From NCBI GenBank assembly GCA_009746045.1, contig RPFO01000448.1:1232047-1296046 (forward strand): a stretch of 64,000 bases of DNA. Direction: 5' to 3'. The notes beneath the pieces are model-generated. The model did not search any database. It saw only the letters and a list, made by a program, of their open reading frames with translations, and was not told the origin of the DNA. Position 1 is the first letter of the stretch, and each line of letters begins with the position of its first letter. The stretch is from Mesostigma viride (taxonomy: Eukaryota; Streptophyta; Mesostigmatophyceae; Mesostigmatales; Mesostigmataceae). Both the position numbers and the translations under genes were made by a program. Below, piece after piece: positions 1 to 10,525 of the stretch.

Positions 1-1586
1 TGTTCAAAATGAGACCAACCTCAGTATCATACCAGTATTCATCATTTCACAATTCACTGATGAGAGGATGATAAATATGTAAAATTCATGAGATATTGAT
101 TGCATGCACTATAGATTGCCCCGCGTGTCGGTGTGCTGGATGAGCGGACTGCAGAGAGGCTCGGTTCTTAACGTCTGGAAGCCTGCCTAATTAGGGTGGA
201 AGGTGCCAATTAGGTTAATAAGTGCCCCGCACATCACCTGCTTCTTGCGTCACTAGTCGCCTTCTCTTCCTGGTTTGTGTATCTTCTCCGCCTGAGTGCT
301 CGATCGCAGCTTGCCGGTAACGGGAGTGCGGCCGGTGGCTTCTTGCAAGGGCACACTTTTGCGTCCTTTCGACGAGCCGCCCAGGATATGGCGCCTTCCT
401 TGGGTCACCTCGGTTATAGAAGAAACACTGAACTTTGCCAGTTGCCTGGCAGAGTGAGCACTCCACGTAGTAGTTATTGTCAGCAGCCATAATCTGAGGA
501 TGCGCTCTTTTCTACGTACTGTATGTCCAGAGACAGTTTCGGATGCGGCCTCTTCTTTAATTATCGGGCCGACAAGCTCATCATCGTGTTCACTCGTCCG
601 ACGCCGCGCTTGCGCACCCTGTAATTCGGCGAATTTGACGGAAATTCGGTGTGCGCGTGCAATGTTGACTGAAATTCGGTGTGCACGGCTATGGTGACGC
701 GAAAATTTATTGCGAGCTGATTACGCAACCATTTTGGACGTTATTTCGCTTGTTCGGACGATTACATAAGGAAAAGTATCGTAACATTAAAAAACCTGAA
801 AAAACAGTTTCTTTTTTTTCTGCAGCGAGGGCACGTGGGCAGCAGGCGGGCGTTTTGCACACCAACCGGCCCGACCCGTGTGTGTGCAAGGTAAAACACA
901 GACAGGAAAAACATGCTCTCGTTGGTTCATGAACACATTCTACCAGTTCCTAACATCATTTCAAAGAAACCCAGCGATGGATTTCCCTTAATTTTGCGTT
1001 TCCGATTTTTACGCCCCTTCCGCGAAAAAGTGAGAATTATAGGAGCGCTGACAGGGGCACACTGCATGTCGTGCTTTTAATCGCTTTTACGTCTTTTCTT
1101 GCAGCTATATGACTTCCCTTGGGCGCAGCAACATCGCCCGGTGTTTATCCTGCGGGCGGGGCTTGCTGGCCCCGTCCGGAGTGTGCTCGGGGTGCGGGAA
1201 AAACCACAGCTACTGGTTTATAACGTCGACAACCCCCCATTTTCTGGTCATTAACCGGCGTATTCTTGTGTTTAAGCTTCCGGCGACGGGCGAAAAGAGC
1301 TCTTACCATGACGGCATGCTCTGGGGAGGCGTTCCGAGAAGGACTGGGGCGGGGCAGGCAAATTTACACGCGACAGTGCCCCGCACGTCGCCTGCGCACC
1401 CCGGCGTACAAGGCAAAGCGCAGTGTTTCCCTCCTGGACGGCCCATCGCTGCCTTTGCCGGGCGGCATTGGGAGGCGGCTCCTTCTTCCTTTCTTACCGC
1501 CCGTTTCATAGTTCATACCCCGTGAGTTTCCCAACGGAGGCGTGTTAATGATGAGCGGCTGCATGCATGAATGAACGGGTGTATGA
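1..1586. other. Gene-poor stretch, unrecognised
   Basis: I see no convincing gene here. A short block reading GTGCCCCGCAC and then a CCTGC motif occurs at about 222-242 and again at about 1377-1397, so the stretch may hold two diverged copies of one repeat. An open frame at 1109-1525 (+) contains a CxxC-x10-CxxC zinc-ribbon-like pattern near its start but has no other support. Composition is mixed, with no splice pattern I can join. Confidence 0.3.
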
Positions 1587-3284
1587 ATGAGGGAGGGGGG
1601 GAGGAGGGAGGGAGGGAGGAGGGAGGGAGGAGAGGGAGGAGGGAGGGAGGGAGGGAGGGGAGGAGGAGGGAGGGAGGAGGAGGAGGAGGGAGGGAGGGAG
1701 GAGGAGGGAGGGAGGGAGGGAGGAGGAGGGAGGGAGGGAGGGAGGGAGGGAGGGAGGGAGGGAGGGAGGGAGGGAGGGGGAGGGAGGGAGGGAGGGAGGG
1801 AGGGAGGGGGAGGGAGGAGGGAGGGAGGGAGGGAGGGAGGAGGGAGGGAGGGAGGAGGGAGGGAGGAGGGAGGGAGGGAGGGGAGGAGGAGGGAGGGAGG
1901 AGGAGGGAGGAGGGAGGAGGGAGGGAGGGAGGGAGGAGGGAGGGGGGAGGGAGGAGGAGGGAGGGAGGGAGGGAGGGAGGAGGGAGGGAGGGAGGGAGGG
2001 AGGGGAGGGAGGGAGGAGGGGGAGGAGGGAGGGAGGGAGGGAGGAGGGAGGGAGGGAGGGAGGGAGGGAGGGAGGGAGGAGGAGGGAGGGAGGAGGGAGG
2101 GAGGGAGGGAGGGAGGGAGGGAGGAGGAGAGGAGGGAGGGAGGGAGGGAGGGAGGGAGGGAGGGAGGGAGGGAGGGAGGGAGGAGGGAGGGAGGGAGGGA
2201 GGAGGAGGGAGGGAGGGAGGGAGGGAGGGGGAGGGAGGGAGGGAGGAGGGAGGGAGGGAGGAGGGAGGGAGGGAGGGAGGAGGGAGGGAGGGAGGGAGGG
2301 AGGGAGGGAGGGAGGAGGGAGGGAGGGAGGGAGGGAGGGAGGGAGGGAGGGAGGGAGGGAGGGAGGGAGGGAGGAGGGAGGGAGGAGGGAGGAGGAGGGA
2401 GGGAGGAGGGAGGGAGGAGGGAGGGAGGGAGGGAGGGAGGGAGGGAGGGAGGAGGGAGGGAGGGAGGGAGGGAGGGAGGGAGGGAGGGAGGGAGGGAGGG
2501 AGGAGGAGGGAGGGAGGGAGGGAGGAGGGAGGGAGGGAGGGAGGGAGGGAGGGAGGGAGGGAGGGAGGGAGGGAGGGAGGAGGGAGGGAGGGAGGGAGGA
2601 GGGAGGGAGGGAGGGAGGGAGGGAGGGAGGGAGGGAGGAGGGAGGGAGGGAGGAGGGAGGGAGGAGGGAGGGAGGGAGGAGGGAGGGAGGGAGGGAGGGA
2701 GGAGGGAGGGAGGGAGGGAGGGAGGAGGGAGGGAGGGAGGGAGGGAGGGAGGAGGGAGGGAGGGAGGGAGGGAGGGAGGGAGGGGGAGGGAGGGAGGGAG
2801 GGAGGGAGGGAGGGAGGGAGGGAGGGAGGGAGGGAGGGAGGGAGGGAGGGAGGAGGGAGGAGGGAGGGAGGGAGGGAGGGAGGAGGGAGGGAGGGAGGGA
2901 GGGAGGGAGGGAGGGAGGGAGGAGGGAGGGAGGGAGGGAGGGAGGAGGAGGGAGGGAGGGAGGGAGGGAGGGAGGGAGGGAGGGAGGAGGGAGGGAGGGA
3001 GGGAGGGAGGGAGGGAGGGAGGGAGGGAGGGAGGGAGGGGAGGGAGGGAGGGAGGGAGGGAGGGAGGAGGGAGGGAGGGAGGAGGGAGGGAGGAGGGAGG
3101 GAGGAGGGAGGGAGGGAGGGAGGGAGGGAGGGAGGGAGGGAGGGAGGGAGGGAGGAGGGAGGGAGGGAGGGAGGGAGGGAGGGAGGGAGGGAGGGAGGGA
3201 GGGAGGGAGGGAGGGAGGAGGGAGGGAGGAGGGAGGGAGGGAGGGAGGAGGGAGGGAGGGAGGGAGGGAGGGAGGGAGGGAGGG
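1587..3284. repeat. GGGA/GGA purine tract, ~1.7 kb
   Basis: Almost uninterrupted runs of GGGA with scattered GGA units occupy 1.7 kb, all purine on the plus strand. The spurious long frames rich in Glu-Gly-Arg or Ser-Leu-Pro across it are products of the repeat and not genes. Such tracts can form G-quadruplex or triplex DNA in principle. Confidence 0.97.
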
Positions 3285-3290
3285 TATGAC

Positions 3291-3493
<203 letters not shown>

Positions 3494-3600
3494 TTACGTG
3501 TATGCATGGGTGGGTGGATACATGTGTACGTGTGTGTGTGTGTGGGTGGGTGGGTAAGGGATCGACGTGTGTGTGTGTGTGTATGTGTGTGTGTGTGCTT
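3494..3600. repeat. GT-rich low-complexity tail
   Basis: Degenerate (GT)n and GGGT units continue the tetranucleotide array before normal sequence resumes near 3600. Confidence 0.85.
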
Positions 3601-3732
3601 CTCTGCTTAGGCGTTGGAGCACACGCATGTACTGTAGGAAGGGGGTGATGAAAACCCAGACCAACTGTCGCACCCACGGTCCCCTCCACCTTCACCAAGC
3701 GTAAGGCCAAGCGTGCCATGGGGGTAGGGTAG

Positions 3733-3882
3733 CTGACGCAAGTCACCAACGTCAGGGTGCTCACCAGGCTGGTGGATGAGAAGGTGGGGGGCAGGCCCCT
3801 GTCAGATGCAGAGAAGAAGAAAAGGAAAAGGATGCAGGGCCGTGAGAACGTGCCCCCGGGTGTGGCATTAGCCACTATATAG
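3733..3882 (+). pseudogene. Possible coding remnant with basic stretch
   Basis: A 50-codon open segment ends at TAG (3880-3882) and contains a charged stretch beginning [20 protein letters not shown]. It is preceded in frame by a stop, has no start codon and no partner exon that I can find. It could be the end of a degraded transposon gene. I do not recognise it. Confidence 0.2.
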
Positions 3883-4009
3883 CTAGCTAGCTGGCTAGAG
3901 CTTTGTTATTAATGCATTGTACTATAGGCATGTGCCCCCAAGTATGCCTTCCTGCATTGTAAATATGATGCATAATGTAATGATGTGTTGTTTGGAACCT
4001 TCTGTACAC

Positions 4010-4820
4010 CAAGGTGGAATGATTGCCATGAAACCCTTGGAAGAACATAGAAAGCTGCTTTTTCTGTGGTATTTATGCTAGCATCTGTCACCAATTTGTT
4101 ATCCAACCAGCCTGAAGCTTTGTGGGCAGGCTGCATGGGATGTGTTTCGAACATGTGCCAAGTTCCAGGTCCAACTGAGTTCATTTGATGTCATTATATA
4201 TGCACATGTGTGATGAAACCCTTGAAAACCATGAAAAACTGCATTTTTGTGGTATTTATGCTAGCATTTGTCACCAGTTTGTCATCCAACCAGCCTGAAG
4301 CTTTGTGGGCAGGCTGCATGGGATGTGTTTCGAACATGTGCCAAGTCCCAGGTCCAACTGAGTTCATTTGATGTCATTATATATGCAAATGTGTGATGAA
4401 ACCCTTGGAAAACCCTGAAAAACTGCATTTTTGTGGTGTTTATGCTAGCATCTGTCACCAATTTGTCATCCAACCAGCCTGAAACTTTGTGGGCATGCTG
4501 CATGGGATGTGTTTAGAACATATGCAAAGTTCCACGCCCAACTGAGTTCATTTGGTGTCATTATATATGCATATGTGTGATGAAACCCTTGGAAAACCCT
4601 GAAAAACTGCATTTTGGGGGTATTTATGCTAGCATCTGTCACCATTTTGTGATCCAACCAGCCTGAAACTTTGTGGGCATGCTGCATGGGATGTGTTTAT
4701 AACATGTGCAAAGTTCCAGGCCCAACTGAGTTCATTTGATGTCATTATATACGCATACATGCCAGAAAGTGCTGAAAATTCGGTATTTTTATGCTAGCAA
4801 ATGTCACCATGTTACCATGC
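4010..4820 (+). repeat. ~184-bp tandem repeat, four copies
   Basis: The marker CTGCATGGGA starts at 4131, 4314, 4498 and 4682, giving periods of 183, 184 and 184 bp. Each unit also carries TTTATGCTAGCAT, a CACCAxTTTGT stretch and CCAACTGAGTTCATTTG. A diverged version of the same unit, period ~172 bp, is at 51.93-52.48 kb beside the transposase gene. Confidence 0.93.
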
Positions 4821-5552
4821 TGCCGACTCCCAAAAAATTATTTGACCACATGCCACCATAAGATATCTGATTAGGCACCTTGGTGCCAAATTTGAGGCCA
4901 AACTAATCATTAGCCTATCCTAGAATAATTTTCAGGGTGGAAAAATGGCTTTTTGGAATGATGTGTTCCATTGACTCCTCACTCGTGTCAGCCATGCCTG
5001 GATGTCGATAACTCGATATGCCTACGATATAGGTGCCAGAAGAGCAATGACGTTGCTGGCAGACAATGAAACTTTGTCACCTGTTCAAATTATTAATGTC
5101 TTGTCTTCTTTATAATTTTGAGTCGATCGAATCTTCAGCAGGCCTTCCCGCCAGCTTAACATTGTCTCACAAGTCACAATGTCCTGACAATGAACGCGCT
5201 ATAATAGTGCATTATACACTACTAAGCTAGCTCATCACGCAATTATTTGTTCCTAAGTACAGGTCGGCGCGCCGCAGTCTAGGCAAGCAACGCGGGCTGT
5301 AAAATGATGCCAAAACCCACCTCGTAAGCCAAAAATACGCAAAAATACGCGATAAGCGAGAAAATACGCAAAAATACGCGCCGCGCGTACAAAAGTACCC
5401 CATTTTCATACGCGCCGCTCGCGTATCGCGCATGATACGCTTCATACGGCGTATAATACGCCGTATGAATATTCACTGACTCCCGGCCTGCGGACGGAGG
5501 GGCCACGCGAGATGTGTTTACCAAGTTTGGTGCGAGCTACTGGTGCGCGCTA
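4821..5552. other. No gene seen; ATACGC-rich patch
   Basis: AT-rich sequence without a credible gene. Between about 5330 and 5465 the hexamer ATACGC, usually preceded by A-runs, recurs many times and makes a small low-complexity patch. Confidence 0.4.
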
Positions 5553-6349
5553 CTAGTTGCAGTCTACGCTGCTTGATGGTGCTGGTGATATAAGTGGCAT
5601 GCCTAGGTACAGGTCAATCCTCCTTGCGAACGTGTGCGGCATAGCCCACACGGAAAACTGACCACAGCATGTTGGTGACCGCGCCGTCCAGCAATTTTCT
5701 CGAGGTCGACTGTGAGGGTCCACGTACGTCTCGATCGGCGCCATACGTGAGAACCGGGAGGACCAGGACCTTGAAGAGGTCCTGCTCAGTTCTCAGTTCT
5801 CATGCTTGCCCACCTGGGGGCTTGCGCCAGAGGGCTAATTTATATTGGCGGAGTGCATGCCAGGCGAGGGAGATCCGGTGGTCAATGTCGGCCTCTCAGC
5901 TGGGCCGGGGAGTAGGCTGCCCAGCAGCCGAACGCCGGGCCGCCAGTAGGGGACACGAGACCCATCAAGGAGTCGAAGAGGACTGGCGGGTCGTCAAGAC
6001 CGACCCGGCCACTGAGGCCGGCCTCTGTCTTCTTGCTGACCACATGCCCCACCGGCCACTCAGGCCTCAATCGCCAGGCAATCCATGTCTGCACGTGCTG
6101 TCCATGCCATGTCTGCACGTGCTCAGTGTCCTCAAAGAGATTGGCGTCGTCGGCATAATAGATAATTCCCGCTAGTCTTATCTCCGTGTCCACCCCGCCG
6201 TGCCAGAACTTGTTGGCGACCTTCACCCCGGGTTCCCTACCACAGCTAATGCGAGCAAGCCGCTTGTGCGCCTCAATCAGCATGTATTCAACCACAATAA
6301 TGAACAGGTATGCCGAGAGCATGCAGCAGGACCTAGAGCTCTGCCACAC
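5553..6349 (-). pseudogene. LINE ORF2 reverse transcriptase fragment
   Basis: On the minus strand the translation holds the polymerase core of an L1-like reverse transcriptase: a CMLSAYLFIIVVEYML segment corresponding to the palm helix after the PLSP region, then YADDANLFED, the catalytic YxDD box near 6141-6152. Frames change between the palm and the downstream thumb part at 5553-5744. The thumb part resembles the 30.3-30.7 kb fragment, since both contain a block encoding a transcript-like FKVLVL segment. It is a decayed, truncated copy. Confidence 0.7.
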
Positions 6350-6419
6350 ACCCTTCTGTAGATCGAGGGTGTGGTGGCGTGGACCCGTTGGAAGTGAACA
6401 TGCAACTGAAATGGGACAT

Positions 6420-7055
6420 GTAGCTCTAAAGGCATGTAATACATAGAACGTCTTGGAATGACGTTAGCTCAGCACAATTGATAGTAACTTACTTCTTGTA
6501 GATCAGCCCTGCATGGCCGGCCCCTTTGTGGCCATCAGCCGGCAAGTGCACATTGGCATACGTCTTCAGCGGCCCACCTCACCTTTACAGCATCTGCTAC
6601 ATGCGTCAGCCCACCTATTGTTGTATTGCAAGCGCCACTGTGGCGCCGCGCACGTACATGATGCTGAGAGATCAGTGCGCTCTGTGGCCTGCCCACTTGC
6701 ATGTACGTGGCAGTGAGAGAAGCTAGCCAGGGCGCACTCTCTCCTCATGTATAGTTGTCTCACTTCATGGGGTTTGGAGGTTCCTTAATTTACTTTCTAG
6801 ATACTAAATTGGCAACAATGTGATGCAGTTCCGTTCTCTAGTTGTTCTACCCCCGTGCACCAGCATCAGCACACACACGCAGCTGTACCTTCTCTAGATA
6901 CTGGGCTTGAGTTTTCGAGTACTGAATAAATTATTCGCCACATAAACCAGAATTTGCATAGGCTGGTCCAGGCGATCCCGGTACGACATGGACTCGTACC
7001 GGGATCAATAAATTAACAATAATAACCTACCTCCTTGGGGAGCTAGGATATGTAA
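6420..7055. other. No gene seen
   Basis: No coding pattern, RNA gene or repeat that I can name. Short frames are open by chance. Confidence 0.3.
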
Positions 7056-7131
7056 CAGAGATCCCTGAGAAGGGGTACACGGATCGACCCCTGAGAAGGG
7101 GCACACAGATCCCCGAGAAGGGGCATATGGT
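7056..7131. repeat. Short tandem CCCTGAGAAGGGG units
   Basis: Three imperfect units of a CCC(T)GAGAAGGGG motif occur in a row. The reverse complement of this motif is part of the LINE 3' region, where CCCCTTCTCAGGG is found near 31055, so this may be an amplified LINE-end segment in reverse orientation. Confidence 0.6.
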
Positions 7132-7139
7132 TGTCAATA

Positions 7140-7420
7140 CATTCTAGGCTCGTCCATGACCCTTACTAATCAAGTCCTCGTCCTCCACGCCCTCATGTAT
7201 GGCGCAGAGACGTGCATGGGGCCGGACACTTGCAGCAGCACAAGGAGCTAGCCAGGTTCAATCGCACTGTCACATTCATGTTACGTAACACAGGGTTGGG
7301 TGTGACACGCGCGTGCGCCTGGAGGAGTTCCATCAGACATCTGGGCGTGATGCTCATCACTAGCACCATGAAGCAACATAACTTACAACTAGCAAGCACC
7401 TAGCTCGCACCGACCAATTG
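7140..7420 (+). pseudogene. LINE ORF2 thumb fragment
   Basis: A plus-strand frame contains LVLHALMYGAETC, typical of the reverse transcriptase thumb of L1-like elements where a tryptophan usually follows YGAET. A frame change then leads to a helical, charged segment through about 7400. Degraded and short. Confidence 0.45.
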
Positions 7421-7599
7421 ATATGTCCCGGGGCCCTAGTGCATGCATGCAGGGCTCAACCGTCTGCACAGCCAGGTAGGCACCTCCTAACGCTGGGAGA
7501 CCCAAAGGCTGCCAAGCAAAATGAAGCGGCCTCAAACCCATTTCATGACGTACCAACAGAATGCATGGGGGGCATTAGAATCTCCTGTGTATGGAGACA

Positions 7600-8420
7600 T
7601 ACATACATACATTAATTAATTAATTAAACTCGTGCTCCCGTTGGGGAGTCATGGAGCATTAACCCTGATGGATGGATGGATGGATGGATGGATGGATGGA
7701 TGGATGGATGGATGGATGGATGGATGGATGGATGGATGGATGGATGGATGGATGGATGGATGGATGGATGGATGGATGGATGGATGGATGGATGGATGGA
7801 TGGATGGATGGATGGATGGATGGATGGATGGATGGATGGATGGATGGATGGATGGATGGATGGATGGATGGATGGATGGATGGATGGATGGTACACGCAA
7901 TCCTACCTGTCTAAGCTATCTACAAAAACTGTCCTACTATACATAACTATGGTGCCCGCGACCCTAGGGGTCTTGTATAGCATGCTTCCCACGTGTGCAA
8001 ACGCGCGGCTTCCCCACTGCAGGGGGGTTGTTGTCCTCTATGACCTGAGCCCACTTGGCCTTGTCCATAATCTTTTTCCAAATCACGGAGAGGCCTAGGC
8101 CCCCCATGTCCTCTACAAGCTGCTCTTTGAAGGTGCGGGCCTTGCGGCGTCTAACCTGGCTGGGCCCGGCCCACGTGAGGAGGTGCCTGCCCGGCTGAGC
8201 GGGGCGCAGCCCTGCAGAGGGGCCACGTGAGGTGTCTACCTGGTTGGTGCGAGCTAAGTGCCCTACTAGCTGCAGGCGCCGTATGGAGAAAGACGCAGAA
8301 CAAGATACTCAGACCACTTGGTAACAGGCAGTTGCGGTGGCCAACGCGCCCTCCCTGATTGGGACAGCGCGCGTCACCCTCCATGGCCGCAAGGCAGGGG
8401 CCCACCCCCTATAGACTCAT
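7600..8420 (-). mobile_element. LINE 3' end with ORF2 C-terminus
   Basis: Read on the minus strand, 8160-7960 encodes the end of LINE ORF2. It has an RRRKARTFKEQLVEDM segment, then [16 protein letters not shown], matching the Trp/Lys-rich C-terminal pattern of the copies at 29.9 and 36.8 kb. A variable (ATCC)n array, a hairpin of the form CTCCCC-AAC-GGGAG and a TTAA-rich tail (about 7612-7627) follow. The order ORF2 end, array, hairpin, tail recurs at 18.2 kb without the ORF2 part. Confidence 0.72.
7667..7891. repeat. (GGAT)n microsatellite
   Basis: About 56 perfect GATG units lie just inside a LINE 3' end. The same tetranucleotide occupies the equivalent position in the 18.2 kb copy. Confidence 0.97.
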
Positions 8421-8903
8421 AGGATAGGAAACACTTCCGGTAGGATCGCTCGGGAATAGAAACTACTCAATTGTGAGGAAGCCAGCGTTTGTTTCTGTGA
8501 CCGCTCCAGGTGCCACTCTCCAAAGCAATTACTAAAGGGGAGCATCGTCAGCTGTCTCGTTTCTTACGTTGCCGGACCTCCTGCAGGCACGATTATGAGC
8601 GCACCGTAACGAGGATGGAGCCAAGCACAGAAGCACGACTCATTTAATTAGCGAAGTGCATCGTTGAAAAATGCAGGGCACGCACAAGTTAGTTTAGTTA
8701 CGGAATCCATTCATGAATTACAGGCTGAGACGGGGCACGAGGCTTGAGCATGGTGGTGAGAAGTGCTTGCTAGGGGTGGGGGTAGGGAGCTGAATTGGCA
8801 GAGAGAACAAATTTTGCTTTTGGGCCCACATGGACTATTTTTTGAGAATTTTGCAGGTTGCCACCAAAACTTACCACCAAAATGCTTAGGATATAGCCAT
8901 GGG
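8421..8903. other. No gene seen
   Basis: Sequence between a LINE relic and the 3' end of the minus-strand membrane-protein gene. It probably includes that gene's 3' untranslated region. No other signal was recognised. Confidence 0.3.
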
Positions 8904-10002
8904 CTAGGGACACCATTTCCCTACAAATAAAAACGAGGCTCTTGTCTGCCAGTCAGCGAGAAGAACTGGGCAACCCTGCAGGCTGCCTAACTGGCTACCG
9001 TGCTTATATCTGCTGGCCCTGCTTGGTTGCGAAAGGATGCAATAGGATTCATCCCGGCCCTGATCACTGGCCTAACAAGTAGCATTAGATGTGATACAGC
9101 CATGCAAACGAAAGATTTCAACCCGACGAAACAACTTACTGTGTTGGGAGCTGCATCATCCACGCCATTCCCTTGCTGCCCATTTAATGCTGTCATCTCC
9201 ACAGCATTGCCTTTTTCTTTGATATCGGCGGAAGCGTTCGCAGATGCTGTCTTGGAATTAACCTTTGGTGCGAACCCGAGCTTCGTCAACAGCCATGCCT
9301 TCGATAGTGGATTAAGAAAAGGAAACGGAAACGTAGAGAAAGTACAGGTGCGTCAGTTATCGCTGCCAATCTTTTTTGTTTTTGCACTCCCGACGCCACT
9401 AGGGAAAGGGCTTCTGTTATACTGCGCAGATACGCAAAATATTCAATGGCGGAGACCTTGGCTATGTAAGCAGATAAGTTAAGGACAAATGCTTACCCAT
9501 ATCCTTGGAAACAGGTGAATCAGCGGAATGAGGACGGGAAACATGCATACGATGCAGACCTGCACTAAGAACGCGTATTGTGAATGCATGCCGCGGTAAT
9601 GTGGTAGTTTAGTGGCTTGGTACAGGACAAGAAGTATACTCAGCACATAAAGCGATAGCAGGCAGCACGAAGTGTAGATGTGGAAATCGTAATACATAAT
9701 CGTAAAACAGACTCGTCCTGCCCCGGAGAATAATGGCTTTACCATGTTTTCTGACGAGGCTAAAGATACGGAACGGCGCTGCTTCAGCAGCCGCAAATGC
9801 TGATAAAGGCCGTGTTTTCTAACCGAGAAGAGAGTACGTTTGAAACCAAAGAAGCTCGCTAAGAGATTAAACACGGCTAAATGAGGTACCCAATCCAATT
9901 TGCCCGAAGTAAAAAAGGCCTGTTGCGCACGAGAATTTGCGGAGAACGTTACCAGTTCGGGCCCGGTAACAAAATTTCATCGTCGCTATGCTTGAAACAA
10001 GA
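8904..10002 (-). CDS. Unrecognised multi-pass membrane protein (partial model)
   Basis: Three exons join in phase on the minus strand. The first is an open segment ending at 9496 with donor TGG|GTAAGC. The second is 9298-9140 (53 codons, donor ACA|GTAAGT). The third starts at 8975 after TGCAG and would stop at 8904. The first exon holds at least two strongly hydrophobic segments (around YTSCCLLSLYVLSILLVLYQ and VQVCIVCMFPVLIPLIHLF) and a preceding basic loop. The second is a polar, Ala/Asn/Lys-rich tail typical of a cytosolic C-terminus. The 5' end is unresolved: the frame is open up to about 10002, and no ATG was chosen. The gene lies head to head with DVR, with under 550 bp between them. 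I considered a GPCR-like 7TM protein, but the segment order does not fit well enough to claim it. Confidence 0.45.
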
Positions 10003-10525
10003 CACTACAGTAAGGCAGAAATATTGCTGCTTCAAGATGTATGCTTCGTTACGTGACCTGCGGCGTCATTTGTGACACGTTGAGGGAAAATACCCATGTA
10101 CACAAGGTACACATGTGCATGTACATACTTATAAACGAGTTACGAGCCCGTATGTTTTGGCATGTTTTTGCCAGATTGGCATCCACGCGTGACCCCTCAG
10201 GTGGTATCATTGGTCTGTACGTACGATATTGTACTTCCGGGCCGAGCTGGTGGTGTTGTTCCAGATATCCGGACGCAACTAGGAACACCTCCCGCTTCTC
10301 CAGTCCATTAAGTGTTCGAGTACGGGGTGCCGGACAACAGCTGCTGCCAGTTGTAACCTGCTTATTGACCAGTTCGCTATCCAGTCATGGTGCTCTCGAG
10401 ATTTTGCAGCGGAGGTTTGCGAGAAGCCACGCACAGAGACAGTCTCAAAGCTTTCGCTCGGCTCTGTTAACCTGGGCTACATTGCACTTTAACAGGCTTT
10501 AGTCTACGCCCCGACCGGCTTAAAC

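Noticed and set aside
7632-7946. Trp-Met-Asp-Gly or His-Pro-Ser-Ile repeat proteins
   Set aside because: Products of (GGAT)n read in any frame. The same holds at 18190-18730.
9479-9898. Class C G-protein-coupled receptor
   Set aside because: Two hydrophobic segments recall TM5-TM6, but a TM4 segment is missing from the expected place and no ectodomain is seen, so the family is left open.
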